Shown: positions 25,901-34,647 of the stretch, one piece after another | How positions within the stretch are numbered: the stretch's first letter is position 1 | How the letters are laid out: every line of letters begins with the position of its first letter | From: Bacteroidales bacterium | Lineage (GTDB): Bacteria; Bacteroidota; Bacteroidia; Bacteroidales; WCHB1-69 | Assembly: GCA_017394765.1 (NCBI GenBank) | Contig: JAFPXF010000002.1 | Span: forward strand, 1-64,000 | Length of the DNA stretch: 64,000 nucleotides | Direction of reading: 5' to 3' | Made by a program: the position numbers and the translations under genes | Notes under the pieces: generated by a model | The model's database searches: none | Seen by the model: only the letters and a program-made list of their open reading frames with translations | What the model was told of the DNA's origin: nothing

Positions 25901-26299
25901 ATGGAAAAAATTAAATCATTGGCGGATCTCAAGAAGAGAAGAGAACAACTCCAGTCGAAGCTTGAGCTGCGCGAGGAAGGCGACAACGTGGAAAATCTGG
26001 TCCAAGTGAAAGTCGCCATGGCCACCTGCGGCATCGCCTCCGGCGCGAAGCAGACAATGGAAGCCATCATTGAGGAATGCAAGAAACAAAATGTCAAGGC
26101 CGTCGTTTCCCAGACTGGCTGCATGGGCTATTGCTATGCAGAGCCGACCGTGGAAGTGAAGAAGCCCGGCGCCGATCCCATCGTGTTCGGCCACGTGGAC
26201 GTCAAGAAAGGCCAGGAACTTGTCACCAAGTACATTTTGGAAGACGAGATTCTCGAGGGCGTCATTCCTGTGAACTACGAAAAAATTGACAACAACTAA
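25901..26299 (+). CDS. hndB: Hydrogenase-associated [2Fe-2S] thioredoxin-like ferredoxin (HndB-like)
   Basis: A 132-residue small ferredoxin subunit. Cysteines lie at 43 (MATCGIASGAKQ), 60, 74 and 78 (TGCMGYCYAEP), the pattern of thioredoxin-like [2Fe-2S] proteins. It opens a four-gene operon with the NuoF-like, [FeFe] hydrogenase and NuoE-like genes and is presumably an electron-transfer subunit. ATG 25901 is chosen because the longer frame begins before the promoter and is not conserved-looking. Confidence 0.87.
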   Translation: MEKIKSLADLKKRREQLQSKLELREEGDNVENLVQVKVAMATCGIASGAKQTMEAIIEECKKQNVKAVVSQTGCMGYCYAEPTVEVKKPGADPIVFGHVDVKKGQELVTKYILEDEILEGVIPVNYEKIDNN

Positions 26300-26313
26300 A
26301 AAGGAGGTCACCA

Positions 26314-28107
26314 ATGGCAAATTACAAATATCACATCCTGCTTTGCGGCGGTACCGGCTGTACAGCCTCAAACAGCCCCAAAATCAAAGAGAACTTTGAA
26401 CAACTCCTCGCTGAGAAGAACCTGACCGACGACGTGCAAGTCATCGCCACAGGTTGCTTTGGTTTCTGCGAGAAAGGCCCGATCGTCAAAATCCTGCCCG
26501 ACAACACATTTTACACCCAAGTGAAACCTGAGGATTGCCGCGAGATCATCGACGAGCACATCATCAAGGGCAGAAAAGTCCAGAGACTGCTCTATGAGAA
26601 CCCCGAGAATCAGGAGCACATCTCCGATTCCAAGCACATGGGTTTCTACAAGAAGCAAATGCGTATCGCTTTGCGCAACTGCGGTTTCATCGATCCTGAA
26701 AACATCGATGAGTACATTGCCCGCGACGGTTACAAGGCACTGGCCTCCGTTCTGGAGCAGAACGACCCCAAAGCCACTATCGATCTCATCAAGAAGTCCG
26801 GTCTTCGCGGCCGTGGCGGTGCCGGCTTCCCCACCGGTTTGAAATGGGAACTCTGCGCCAAGAACGCTGCTGACCAGAAATACATCATCTGTAACGCTGA
26901 CGAGGGTGACCCCGGTGCCTTCATGGACCGTTCCATTCTGGAAGGTGACCCCCACTCCATCATTGAGGCTATGGCCATCGGCGGTTTCTGTATCGGAGCC
27001 ACCATCGGTCTGGTCTATATCCGCGCCGAGTACCCGCTGGCCATCCACCGTCTGCAGATTGCCATCAACCAAGCCCGCGAATACGGCCTGCTCGGCAAGA
27101 ACATCTTCGGCACCGATTTCGATTTCGACATCATCCTTCGCTACGGTGCCGGCGCATTCGTCTGCGGCGAGGAAACGGCCCTTATCCACTCTATGGAAGG
27201 CCTCCGCGGCGAGCCCACCTTCAAACCGCCATTCCCTGCTGTGGAAGGCTATATGAAGAAACCCTCCAACGTGAACAACGTCGAGACCTACGCCAACATC
27301 CCCGTCATCATCAACAAGGGCTGGGAATGGTTCTCCTCCATCGGAACGGAGAAGTCCAAAGGCACGAAAGTGTTCGCTTTGGCTGGCCAGATCAACAATG
27401 TCGGTCTTATTGAGGTCCCGATGGGCATCACCCTGCGTGAGGTCATCTACGAAATCGGTGGCGGCATCAAGGGCGGCAAGAAGTTCAAAGCCGTGCAAAC
27501 CGGCGGTCCTTCCGGCGGCTGCTTGACCGAGAAGTTCCTCGACACCCCGATCGACTACGACAACCTCGTGGCTGCTGGCTCCATGATGGGCTCCGGCGGT
27601 ATGATCGTGATGGATGAGACCTCCTGTATGGTCTCCGTCGCCAAGTTCTACCTCGACTTCACCGTGGAAGAGTCCTGCGGCAAATGTTCTCCCTGCCGTA
27701 TCGGCAACAAGCGTCTTTGCGAAATTCTTGACAAGATCACCAAGGGCCAAGGCACTATGGAAGACCTCGACAAGCTGCGCAACCTCGCCCACGTCATCAA
27801 AGACACGGCCCTCTGCGGTCTCGGACAGACCTCTCCCAACCCGGTGTTGTCCACCATCGACAACTTCTGGGACGAGTATGTGGCCCACGTCACCGAGAAG
27901 AAATGTCCGGCCGGCCAGTGCAAGGCTCTGAAAAAATATGTCATCGATCCAGAGAAGTGCAAGGGCTGTACAGCCTGCGCCCGCAACTGCCCCGTCGGCG
28001 CCATCAACGGCACCGTCAAGATGCCTCACGAGATCAACCAAGAGCTCTGTATCAAGTGCGGCACCTGTATGGAGAAATGTAAATTTAACGCAATTAGTAT
28101 CAAATAG
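26314..28107 (+). CDS. hndC: NADH-binding, NuoF-like subunit of [FeFe] hydrogenase (HydB/HndC)
   Basis: A 597-residue diaphorase subunit. N-terminal thioredoxin-like ferredoxin domain (residues 1-120, GGTGCTAS and ATGCFGFCEKGP); NuoF core with the FMN/NAD glycine-rich GRGGAGFPTGLKWE and NADEGDPGAFMDR; the N3-type cluster ESCGKCSPCRIG; and two C-terminal [4Fe-4S] motifs CKGCTACARNCPVGAI and CIKCGTCMEKCKFNAI. It takes or gives electrons to NAD and, in the characterised trimeric enzymes, is the bifurcating subunit. A good ribosome binding site (AAAGGAGG) precedes it, which is unusual in this window. Confidence 0.95.
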   Translation: MANYKYHILLCGGTGCTASNSPKIKENFEQLLAEKNLTDDVQVIATGCFGFCEKGPIVKILPDNTFYTQVKPEDCREIIDEHIIKGRKVQRLLYENPENQEHISDSKHMGFYKKQMRIALRNCGFIDPENIDEYIARDGYKALASVLEQNDPKATIDLIKKSGLRGRGGAGFPTGLKWELCAKNAADQKYIICNADEGDPGAFMDRSILEGDPHSIIEAMAIGGFCIGATIGLVYIRAEYPLAIHRLQIAINQAREYGLLGKNIFGTDFDFDIILRYGAGAFVCGEETALIHSMEGLRGEPTFKPPFPAVEGYMKKPSNVNNVETYANIPVIINKGWEWFSSIGTEKSKGTKVFALAGQINNVGLIEVPMGITLREVIYEIGGGIKGGKKFKAVQTGGPSGGCLTEKFLDTPIDYDNLVAAGSMMGSGGMIVMDETSCMVSVAKFYLDFTVEESCGKCSPCRIGNKRLCEILDKITKGQGTMEDLDKLRNLAHVIKDTALCGLGQTSPNPVLSTIDNFWDEYVAHVTEKKCPAGQCKALKKYVIDPEKCKGCTACARNCPVGAINGTVKMPHEINQELCIKCGTCMEKCKFNAISIK

Positions 28108-28122
28108 TTAAAGGGTAACAAT

Positions 28123-29910
28123 ATGGATATGATAAAATTAACAATAGACAACAGAGAAGTTGAAGTACCCAAAGGTACAACTATTCTTAAAGCCGCTCAA
28201 GGTATGGGTATCGATATTCCTACCCTTTGCCATTTTGAGCTGAACAATCTGGGCGTTCACAACAAACCCGGCGGATGCCGTATTTGTGTGGTGGAAGTGG
28301 CCGGACGCCGTAACCTGGCTCCTGCCTGCGTCACCGAGTGTATGCCCGATATGGTGGTGCGCACCAACTCTATGCGCGTCATCAACGCCCGCAGAACCGT
28401 CCTCGAACTGATCCTCTCCGATCACCCCGCAGACTGTCTGCAGTGCGCCAAGAACGGTAACTGCGAGTTGCAGGACCTCGCCGTCCGCTTCGGCATCCGC
28501 AAGAATCCGTTCATCGGACCGGAACACGAGCAATCCTCATACCAACTCGAGGTTTCCCCGTCCATCATCCGCGATATGAACAAGTGCGTGATGTGCCGTC
28601 GTTGTGAGACGATGTGTAACGAGATGCAGACCGTGGGTGCTTTGTCCGCCATCGAGCGTGGCTTCCCTGCAGTGGTCTCCACCGCTTTCAACCAGCACCT
28701 CGACCACTCTCCTTGCACGTTCTGCGGCCAGTGCGTCGCCGTCTGCCCTGTGGGCGCCCTCACCGAGGTTGACCACACCGGCGCTGTGCTTCGCGCCATC
28801 GTGGACCCGACCAAGAAGACGGTCGTCCAAGTGGCTCCTGCCGTGCGTGTGGCCATCGGCGAAGAGTTCGGCATGGAACCCGGCACCATCGCCACGGGCA
28901 AGCTGACCGCCGCCCTCAAGGCCCTCGGCTTCGACTATGTGTTCGACACCGACTGGTCCGCTGACTTGACCATCATGGAAGAAGGCACCGAGCTCATCGG
29001 CCGTCTGACCAAATATCTGGGTGGCGACAAGAGCGTTCCTCTTCCCATCCTCACTTCCTGCTGCCCTGCTTGGGTGAACTTCTTCGAGCATCAGTTCCCT
29101 GAAATGAGAGATCTTCCCTCCACGGCAAAATCCCCGCAACAGATGTTCGGCGCCATCGCCAAGTCCTACTTCGCAGAGAAAATCAACTGCAAGCGCGAAG
29201 ACATGATCAGCGTGTCTGTGATGCCCTGCTTGGCCAAGAAGTATGAAGTGGGTCGTGACGAGTTCAAGGTAAACGGCAATCCTGATGTCGATTACTCCAT
29301 CTCCACCCGCGAGCTGGCACGCCTCATCAAGATGGCCAACATCGACTTCAAATCCCTGCCTGATGCTGAATTCGACAGCCCGCTCGGTCAATCCACCGGC
29401 GCCGCCGTCATCTTCGGCACCACGGGTGGTGTGATCGAGGCCGCTGTGCGTACCGCCTACGAGGTCATCACCAAGAAACCGCTTCCGAAGATCGACTTCG
29501 AAGAGCTCCGTGGTCTGGAAGGTGTCCGTTCCGCTACCATCGACGTGGACGGCCTCAAGCTGAACATCGGTATCGCTCACGGTCTGAAGAACGCCCGCAA
29601 GCTGCTTGAAGACATCAAAGCCGGCAAGTGCCAGTTCCACGCCATCGAGATTATGGCTTGTCCTGGTGGTTGTATCGACGGTGCAGGCCAGCCGCTCCAC
29701 CACGGTAACGCCGACATCATCAAGGCCCGTTGGGAAGCCATCTATCGCGCTGACCGGGAGATGCCGATCCGTAAATCCCACGAGAACCCGTCCATCCAAG
29801 CTATCTACAAAGAATACCTGGGTGAACCTTGCGGTCACAAGTCTCACGAACTGCTGCACACGCACTATTTCGACAGACAGACCACCGTGGAAGTGGATTT
29901 AAACAAATAA
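28123..29910 (+). CDS. hndD: NADH-dependent [FeFe] hydrogenase catalytic subunit (HydA/HndD)
   Basis: A 595-residue group A hydrogenase that makes or uses H2. Domains in order: plant-type [2Fe-2S] (CRICVVEVAGRRNLAPAC), His-Cys3 [4Fe-4S] (HPADCLQCAKNGNC), two [4Fe-4S] (CVMCRRCETMC, CTFCGQCVAVCPVG), then the H-cluster domain with L1 TSCCPAWVNFF, L2 MPCLAKKYE and L3 MACPGGCIDGAGQP, and the small-subunit-like tail. All H-cluster cysteines are present. Maturases HydEFG are not in the window. ATG 28129 is an alternative start. Confidence 0.96.
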   Translation: MDMIKLTIDNREVEVPKGTTILKAAQGMGIDIPTLCHFELNNLGVHNKPGGCRICVVEVAGRRNLAPACVTECMPDMVVRTNSMRVINARRTVLELILSDHPADCLQCAKNGNCELQDLAVRFGIRKNPFIGPEHEQSSYQLEVSPSIIRDMNKCVMCRRCETMCNEMQTVGALSAIERGFPAVVSTAFNQHLDHSPCTFCGQCVAVCPVGALTEVDHTGAVLRAIVDPTKKTVVQVAPAVRVAIGEEFGMEPGTIATGKLTAALKALGFDYVFDTDWSADLTIMEEGTELIGRLTKYLGGDKSVPLPILTSCCPAWVNFFEHQFPEMRDLPSTAKSPQQMFGAIAKSYFAEKINCKREDMISVSVMPCLAKKYEVGRDEFKVNGNPDVDYSISTRELARLIKMANIDFKSLPDAEFDSPLGQSTGAAVIFGTTGGVIEAAVRTAYEVITKKPLPKIDFEELRGLEGVRSATIDVDGLKLNIGIAHGLKNARKLLEDIKAGKCQFHAIEIMACPGGCIDGAGQPLHHGNADIIKARWEAIYRADREMPIRKSHENPSIQAIYKEYLGEPCGHKSHELLHTHYFDRQTTVEVDLNK

Positions 29911-29932
29911 TAAATCTGAAAAAAACACAACA

Positions 29933-30430
29933 ATGGATAATAAAAAGATTATAATCAAAATGAAACCCGAAGTCAGGGAAAAGGTGATTGAACTCTGCAA
30001 GAAATTCAACAACGACCCTGGCGAACTGATCAATGTGTTACACCAGACACAGGACTTCCTCGGTTATCTGCCCGCCGAAGTGCAGGAGTTGATTGCAGAA
30101 GAGCTGCACATGCCGACCGCCAAGGTTTACGGTGTGGTCTCCTTCTACGCATTCTTCACGATGACCCCGAAGGGCAAATACCCCGTGTCCGTCTGTATGG
30201 GCACCGCTTGCTATGTGCGTGGCGGCGAAAAGATCCTTGACGCCTTCAAAAAGGAACTCGGCGTGGAAGTGGGTGAGACAGATGCCAACGGTATCTTCTC
30301 CCTTACATCCCTGCGCTGCGTTGGCGCCTGCGGCCTTGCCCCCGTTGCTATGATCAACGGCAAGGTTTATGGCCGCCTGGCTCCCGCCAACGTCAAGGAC
30401 ATCGTCAAAGAATACAGAGATATGGAATAA
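29933..30430 (+). CDS. hndA: NuoE-like [2Fe-2S] subunit of [FeFe] hydrogenase (HydC/HndA)
   Basis: A 165-residue NuoE/24-kDa-like subunit with cysteine pattern VCMGTACYVRGG and LRCVGACGLAPVA, ligating one [2Fe-2S] cluster. It joins the NuoF-like and hydrogenase subunits in a predicted electron-bifurcating complex (2 H2 to NADH plus reduced ferredoxin, or the reverse). It is the last gene of the operon, followed by a strong terminator. Confidence 0.94.
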   Translation: MDNKKIIIKMKPEVREKVIELCKKFNNDPGELINVLHQTQDFLGYLPAEVQELIAEELHMPTAKVYGVVSFYAFFTMTPKGKYPVSVCMGTACYVRGGEKILDAFKKELGVEVGETDANGIFSLTSLRCVGACGLAPVAMINGKVYGRLAPANVKDIVKEYRDME

Positions 30431-30450
30431 TTCCTCATTTTCCATACTTT

Positions 30451-30480
30451 AAAGGGCAGCCTTCGGGCTGCCTTTTTTTT
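30451..30480 (+). terminator. Terminator of the hydrogenase operon
   Basis: GGCAGCC-TTCG-GGCTGCC with a UUCG-type tetraloop and a T8 tail; upstream A residues allow the stem to extend, so it may also work for transcripts from the other strand. Confidence 0.92.
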
Positions 30481-30654
30481 ATTCCATCTCAAACAGAACA
30501 TTCTCCCAACTTTTGTCCTTCAACTCACATACATCCCACTGCACGGTTGCACCTCAATGGTATTTGTCTCCGTTTTCAAGGACTTGTTCGTTTGCGCGTG
30601 AAGGCTTGCAGTCAGCGCACAAGAAATGAATAATAAATTCAACAACTGTTTCAT
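30479..30654 (-). pseudogene. Frameshifted small secreted protein gene
   Basis: From ATG 30654 a signal peptide MKQLLNLLFISCALTASLHA is followed by QTNKSLKTETNTIEVQ; that frame ends at TGA 30520-30522. A shift of one base near 30549 gives a coding-like continuation TVQWDVCELKDKSWENVLFE ending at TAA 30479-30481, right beside the hydrogenase terminator. No family was recognised. Either a recent frameshift or a 44-residue secreted peptide. Confidence 0.5.
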
Positions 30655-30699
30655 GACACTTTCATTATTTATTGTTTAACAAAAAACAAATTGGCATGG

Positions 30700-30733
30700 A
30701 CAATGCCTGCCCCATGCGGGGCATCCGCCAACA
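30700..30733. other. GC-rich hairpin beyond the CDF transporter stop
   Basis: GCCCC and GGGGC (around 30709-30722) form a short stem with a 4-base loop, extended by imperfect pairs. It lacks a T-run, so a terminator role is only possible. Nothing else is seen between the broken gene and the transporter. Confidence 0.35.
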
Positions 30734-31846
30734 TCAACTATAATTGTGGTCTATCACGATATTGAACTCATATTCAGGGAACCGGGTGTGCAATTCCGTT
30801 TTCATCATTTCGGCGAATCCAAGGTCGTCACGCACACTGTCATCGGGCACTATGTCGAGGGTCACCAGCTTACGGTCCTCGTAACAGTAGAAGGCGTGTG
30901 CCTGGGTCACCTCAGGATAGGCATTGGCCGTTTGCAGCACGGCTTGCTGGAGGCGGGCTGCCGGAGTATCGCCCATATAGACTGCATATATCCCCACGGT
31001 CATAATGATGCCGTATTTTTGGTAAAATGTTTCAGCCATGGTGCGGGTAAGCAGATGAATGTCCCGAGCGGTCAATGTGTCGGGAACACTCACATGCAGC
31101 GAGCCAATCAGGACATTGGGACCATAGTTGTTCACGATGATGTCATAGACCCCGGACACCTCTTCAAACGACATGGCGGTCTCCTTCAGATTGGCGACAA
31201 GTTCCGACGAGATACGACTGCCAAGCAGCTCGCCGATGGGCGAGGAAAGCATTTCCACGCCGGCCTTGATAATGAGAACAGAGATGAGCGCGCCAAAAAT
31301 GCCGTCCAAATTCACATTCCAAATCAACATAATGCCAGCTGAAACAAGAGTGGAGAGGGTCACTATGGCGTCAAAAAGCGCATCGGCACCGCTTGCGACC
31401 AACGCGTCGCTATGCAGGGCTTCGCCCTGTCTCTTCACAAAGAGTCCCAAAACAATCTTCACCACAACAGCCACTATGACAACGGTCAGAGTAAGAGAGG
31501 TATAGGTGGGTGTGGTCGGTTCGACAATTTTCTTCACCGACTCCACCAAGGAGACCACACCGGCCGAAATGACAAGGAGCGAAATCACGATGACACTAAA
31601 GTATTCCACACGACCATGACCGAACGGATGCTTTTGGTCAGCCGGACGTTCCGACAACTTGGTGCCCACAATGGTGATCACAGAGGAGAGGGCGTCGCTG
31701 AGATTATTCACAGCGTCCATCACAATGGCGACAGCTCCCGCCATCAGTCCCACCACGGCCTTGAAAGCCGCCAACAGAACATTGGCCATAATGCCAATGA
31801 TGCTGGTCCGAATGATTTTCCCGTTTCGATTCATATTCGTCATCAT
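30734..31846 (-). CDS. Cation diffusion facilitator family transporter
   Basis: A 370-residue inner-membrane metal/proton antiporter. Six membrane helices with the metal-binding motifs DAVNNLSD in helix 2 and HSDALVASGADALFD in helix 5, plus KHPFGHGRVEYF after helix 2. The C-terminal cytoplasmic domain is extended (about residues 200-370). Likely substrate is zinc, iron or manganese; the sequence does not decide. It overlaps the DUF4298 gene upstream by four bases. Confidence 0.93.
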   Translation of the reverse strand: MMTNMNRNGKIIRTSIIGIMANVLLAAFKAVVGLMAGAVAIVMDAVNNLSDALSSVITIVGTKLSERPADQKHPFGHGRVEYFSVIVISLLVISAGVVSLVESVKKIVEPTTPTYTSLTLTVVIVAVVVKIVLGLFVKRQGEALHSDALVASGADALFDAIVTLSTLVSAGIMLIWNVNLDGIFGALISVLIIKAGVEMLSSPIGELLGSRISSELVANLKETAMSFEEVSGVYDIIVNNYGPNVLIGSLHVSVPDTLTARDIHLLTRTMAETFYQKYGIIMTVGIYAVYMGDTPAARLQQAVLQTANAYPEVTQAHAFYCYEDRKLVTLDIVPDDSVRDDLGFAEMMKTELHTRFPEYEFNIVIDHNYS

Positions 31847-32163
31847 ACCTGTCTGGACATTTCATTTTGCGATTCCGCTCCCAATGCCCTTCTCATCTGT
31901 TCATACCTATCCAAAAGATTGTACAAACCGTCTTCGGCAAGCACACCACGCTTCAGGTCTGCAGGAAGGATGCCCGCCTCGTCCGCCTCGAAGTCGGCGA
32001 GCCATACGGGTGACGCATAGTAGGCCTCCAGCTCATCAATGGCAGACTGAGCGGCTGCAAAGTCCTGCATGGCCTGTTCCAATTGGCGGATTGTCTCCAC
32101 ACTCTTGTCAAACAGCTCCTCCATACGGCGGATACGATCAATTTGTGTCAATTCCATATACAA
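31843..32163 (-). CDS. DUF4298 domain protein
   Basis: A 106-residue, helical, acidic protein (RMEELFDKSVETIRQLEQAM ... LEAYYASPVWLADFEADEAG) of the DUF4298 family, function unknown. It is the first gene of a two-gene operon with the CDF transporter. ATG 32157 is a possible alternative start. Confidence 0.82.
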   Translation of the reverse strand: MYMELTQIDRIRRMEELFDKSVETIRQLEQAMQDFAAAQSAIDELEAYYASPVWLADFEADEAGILPADLKRGVLAEDGLYNLLDRYEQMRRALGAESQNEMSRQV

Positions 32164-32259
32164 TCTGTTTATATTATTATATTCGATGTCAAATTAGCCT
32201 TTCCTCACAAAGAATGAGAGCCATTACATTTTCATCGAGTCTCTTATCAAGTTCCACAC

Positions 32260-32269
32260 CGCAAAAATA
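32260..32269 (-). promoter_or_regulatory. -7 element of the DUF4298-CDF operon
   Basis: The minus strand reads TATTTTTGCG; it lies 97 bases before the ATG at 32163. Confidence 0.5.
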
Positions 32270-32397
32270 CACATTTTTCACCCAAACGATACTTTGCCAT
32301 GATGAAAAAAAAGCCGATTTCTCACCAGCCCCAACACATACTCTTGCTTTTTGAAAAACAAATAAAAAACCATCTAATAGTATAATCAAAAAAAGTG

Positions 32398-32407
32398 TAT
32401 ATTTGCA
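32398..32407 (+). promoter_or_regulatory. -7 element of the YceD-rpmF operon
   Basis: TATATTTGCA is a very good -7 box 18 bases before the ATG at 32425. Confidence 0.7.
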
Positions 32408-32424
32408 CCCCTAAATTTTGAGCG

Positions 32425-32973
32425 ATGGAAGAAAAGGAGATAAGAGAACAATTCAAGCTCCGCTTATCAGGAGTTGAAGATGGAACTTATTGCTATTCTG
32501 CAAATTGCAATAAATCGTTCTTTGAACTCGCGGAAATCTCCGATGTACGTGACGGCAACCTTGACTTGCGGATTGAAATGCACAAAACTGAGAAATTAGT
32601 GGATATAAACTGCCAATTCAAAGGTTTTGTCATCGCGCCGTGCGACCGCTGCCTTCTGCCCGTCACACTGCCAATGGACTTTGAGCAGCGCCTTATCGTC
32701 AAGCTTGTGCCCACTGTGGAAGAGGGCGAGAACGACGATGACGATGACATCTGGGTGATGGATGAAAACACATACGAGCTCGACCTGTTCCAGTTCGTCT
32801 ATGAGTCCATTTTCCTGGCATTGCCCATGCAGATCCTCCACGAGGACGACGAGAACGGGCAGTCCACCTGCGACCCTGCCGTGCTGGCCAAGCTGCAGGA
32901 ACTGTCGAAGAAGGAGAACGACCAGGAAACCGATCCCCGATGGGACGCACTGAAAAACTTGAAACTAGATTAA
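32425..32973 (+). CDS. YceD/DUF177 family protein
   Basis: A 182-residue protein with the DUF177 core CQFKGFVIAPCDRCLLPVTLP (two cysteines) and an acidic centre (ENDDDDD). In many bacteria it precedes rpmF and is linked to 23S rRNA processing or accumulation. The same order occurs here, with rpmF 22 bases downstream. Confidence 0.87.
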   Translation: MEEKEIREQFKLRLSGVEDGTYCYSANCNKSFFELAEISDVRDGNLDLRIEMHKTEKLVDINCQFKGFVIAPCDRCLLPVTLPMDFEQRLIVKLVPTVEEGENDDDDDIWVMDENTYELDLFQFVYESIFLALPMQILHEDDENGQSTCDPAVLAKLQELSKKENDQETDPRWDALKNLKLD

Positions 32974-32994
32974 TAAACATAAAAAACATATACT

Positions 32995-33186
32995 ATGCCC
33001 AATCCAAAAAGAAGACACTCAGCAATGAGAAGAGATAAGAGAAGAGCACACGATTTCATCACGGCTCCCCAGCTGACCACATGCAGTCACTGCGGCGCCC
33101 CTATCCTCACACACCGCGTGTGCCCGGAGTGTGGTTATTACAGAGGAAAACAAGCCATTGAGGTTGGCGGCACCACTGCTGAATAA
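32995..33186 (+). CDS. rpmF: 50S ribosomal protein L32
   Basis: A 63-residue L32: MPNPKRRHSAMRRDKRRAH at the start and a zinc ribbon CSHCGAP ... CPECGYY. The normal followers plsX and fabH are not here; the next gene is rdgB behind its own promoter. Confidence 0.96.
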   Translation: MPNPKRRHSAMRRDKRRAHDFITAPQLTTCSHCGAPILTHRVCPECGYYRGKQAIEVGGTTAE

Positions 33187-33198
33187 TCTCATAACTTG

Positions 33199-33208
33199 TA
33201 TATTTGTA
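33199..33208 (+). promoter_or_regulatory. -7 element of rdgB
   Basis: TATATTTGTA resembles the -7 box (last bases weaker), 55 bases before the rdgB ATG. Confidence 0.45.
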
Positions 33209-33262
33209 ACAATTCAGGTTAGATGACATAAGCAATTATGCCATCTTTTTCTGTTTATAGAT

Positions 33263-33844
33263 ATGAATATCGTTTTTGCATCCCACAACCAACACAAAAC
33301 AGAAGAGGTCCGACAAATTTTAGGGCCCCATTGGAATCTGTGCAATCTGCACGACCTTGGCCAGACCGAGGAGATTCCCGAGACATCCGACACCCTGCAA
33401 GGCAACGCTCTCCAGAAGGCGCAATATGTGTGCGAAAAATACCACGTCAACTGCTTCGCCGACGACACAGGCCTCGAAGTGGAGGCTTTGGACGGTGCCC
33501 CGGGTGTCTATTCCGCCCGCTACGCCGGCGAGCACTGCTCATACGCAGACAATGTCAACAAACTCCTGCATGAGATGCAGGGCCGAACCAACCGCCGCGC
33601 ATACTTCAAAACCGTAGTGGCCCTCATCCTCGACGGGGAGCCCCACTACTTCGAGGGACGAGTGGACGGCACCATCATCGAAGCGCCCCGCGGCACCGAC
33701 GGCTTTGGCTACGACCCCGTTTTTCTGCCCGATGGATATGGCGAGACCTTCGCCGAGATGTCCGCCGAAGAGAAAAACAAGATCAGTCACCGCGGCAGGG
33801 CCATGGCGAAACTGGTGGATTTCCTAAAATCGGTTTCCCGATGA
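33263..33844 (+). CDS. rdgB: XTP/dITP diphosphatase (RdgB/HAM1 family)
   Basis: A 193-residue pyrophosphatase that removes non-canonical purine triphosphates. Motifs: FASHNQHKTEEVRQIL at the N-terminus, CFADDTGLEVEALDGAPGVYSARYAG in the middle, and GTDGFGYDPVFLPDG with SHRGRAM at the end. Length is normal. Confidence 0.95.
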   Translation: MNIVFASHNQHKTEEVRQILGPHWNLCNLHDLGQTEEIPETSDTLQGNALQKAQYVCEKYHVNCFADDTGLEVEALDGAPGVYSARYAGEHCSYADNVNKLLHEMQGRTNRRAYFKTVVALILDGEPHYFEGRVDGTIIEAPRGTDGFGYDPVFLPDGYGETFAEMSAEEKNKISHRGRAMAKLVDFLKSVSR

Positions 33845-33882
33845 TACGCGCCGGTATGTTTTGACGGACAAGTCACGGCTTT

Positions 33883-34647
33883 TCAATTTCCAATGGAGAA
33901 GACGCTTCTCCCGTTATCACGCAGCAGCTCTTGTGCTGCCTGGTTCTGCATGATGCTGCCACCCTGGACATCAAAATCAAAAACATGCGGATCCGTGAAC
34001 CATTGGTTGATGTCCATCTGCACATGCAGGGGTGCAACTTCTCCCTTCTGTATCACAAAGTTTTCCAAGGGCAAAGTCACAGTGAAGTTGTTGTTCACGA
34101 AGCCTGTAATTACACCTTCCGAATCTCGCAGCTGGCCGATGCCCGCATGCAGGTTGAAGGGCTTCTGCACACCGTCAGGGGCGACCCACCAGCCATTGAT
34201 TTTCATATAGTGATAGCCGCCACCGAGAATATCCGGCCAGCTCATTGCATTCTCCGGTGCATTGGGATAGGCATACGACACATTGAGGTCGGGAGCGAGC
34301 CCAAAGACGAACGTGACCTCCGTGTAATGTCCTGCCGGCATCTCGTCAGCGGGCAGCCACGTCAGCGTGGAGAGGATGTCTGCATCCACGTAGTGCGCCT
34401 CGCGATCGGCTTTCAGACCCACCTGTGTTCCATCGGAGCGTGTCAAGACAACACGGGAGATGAAATATTGGGCTTCTGTCACACCATATCGATTACCCGC
34501 CGCATTGGTGTACTGCACTGTGTCCTGCAACAGCGGTTCCCCGTCCACCACAAAAGAGAAATCAACCCGCACCCCGCCCACCGGCTTGTGGCAGGACGCG
34601 AACAGGGACAGTGCCATGAGCAGAAACAGGCTACCACTCGTCCTCAT
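33883..34647 (-). CDS. MbnP-like lipoprotein
   Basis: A 254-residue envelope lipoprotein: lipobox LFASC with Cys at about residue 19, then a beta-sandwich of the MbnP-like family (VDFSFVVDGEPL ... YFISRVVLTRSDG ... GLAPDLNVSY ... MKINGWWV). MbnP proteins are associated with copper binding and di-heme MbnH partners; no MbnH is seen here. ATG 34647 lies 17 bases inside the 3' end of the upstream gene; the longer frame is unlikely because it puts 16 charged residues before the leader. Confidence 0.78.
   Translation of the reverse strand: MRTSGSLFLLMALSLFASCHKPVGGVRVDFSFVVDGEPLLQDTVQYTNAAGNRYGVTEAQYFISRVVLTRSDGTQVGLKADREAHYVDADILSTLTWLPADEMPAGHYTEVTFVFGLAPDLNVSYAYPNAPENAMSWPDILGGGYHYMKINGWWVAPDGVQKPFNLHAGIGQLRDSEGVITGFVNNNFTVTLPLENFVIQKGEVAPLHVQMDINQWFTDPHVFDFDVQGGSIMQNQAAQELLRDNGRSVFSIGN

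Noticed and set aside
32189..32389. 66-codon minus-strand frame upstream of the DUF4298 gene
   Set aside because: It contains the -7 box of the DUF4298 operon and has no recognisable domain.
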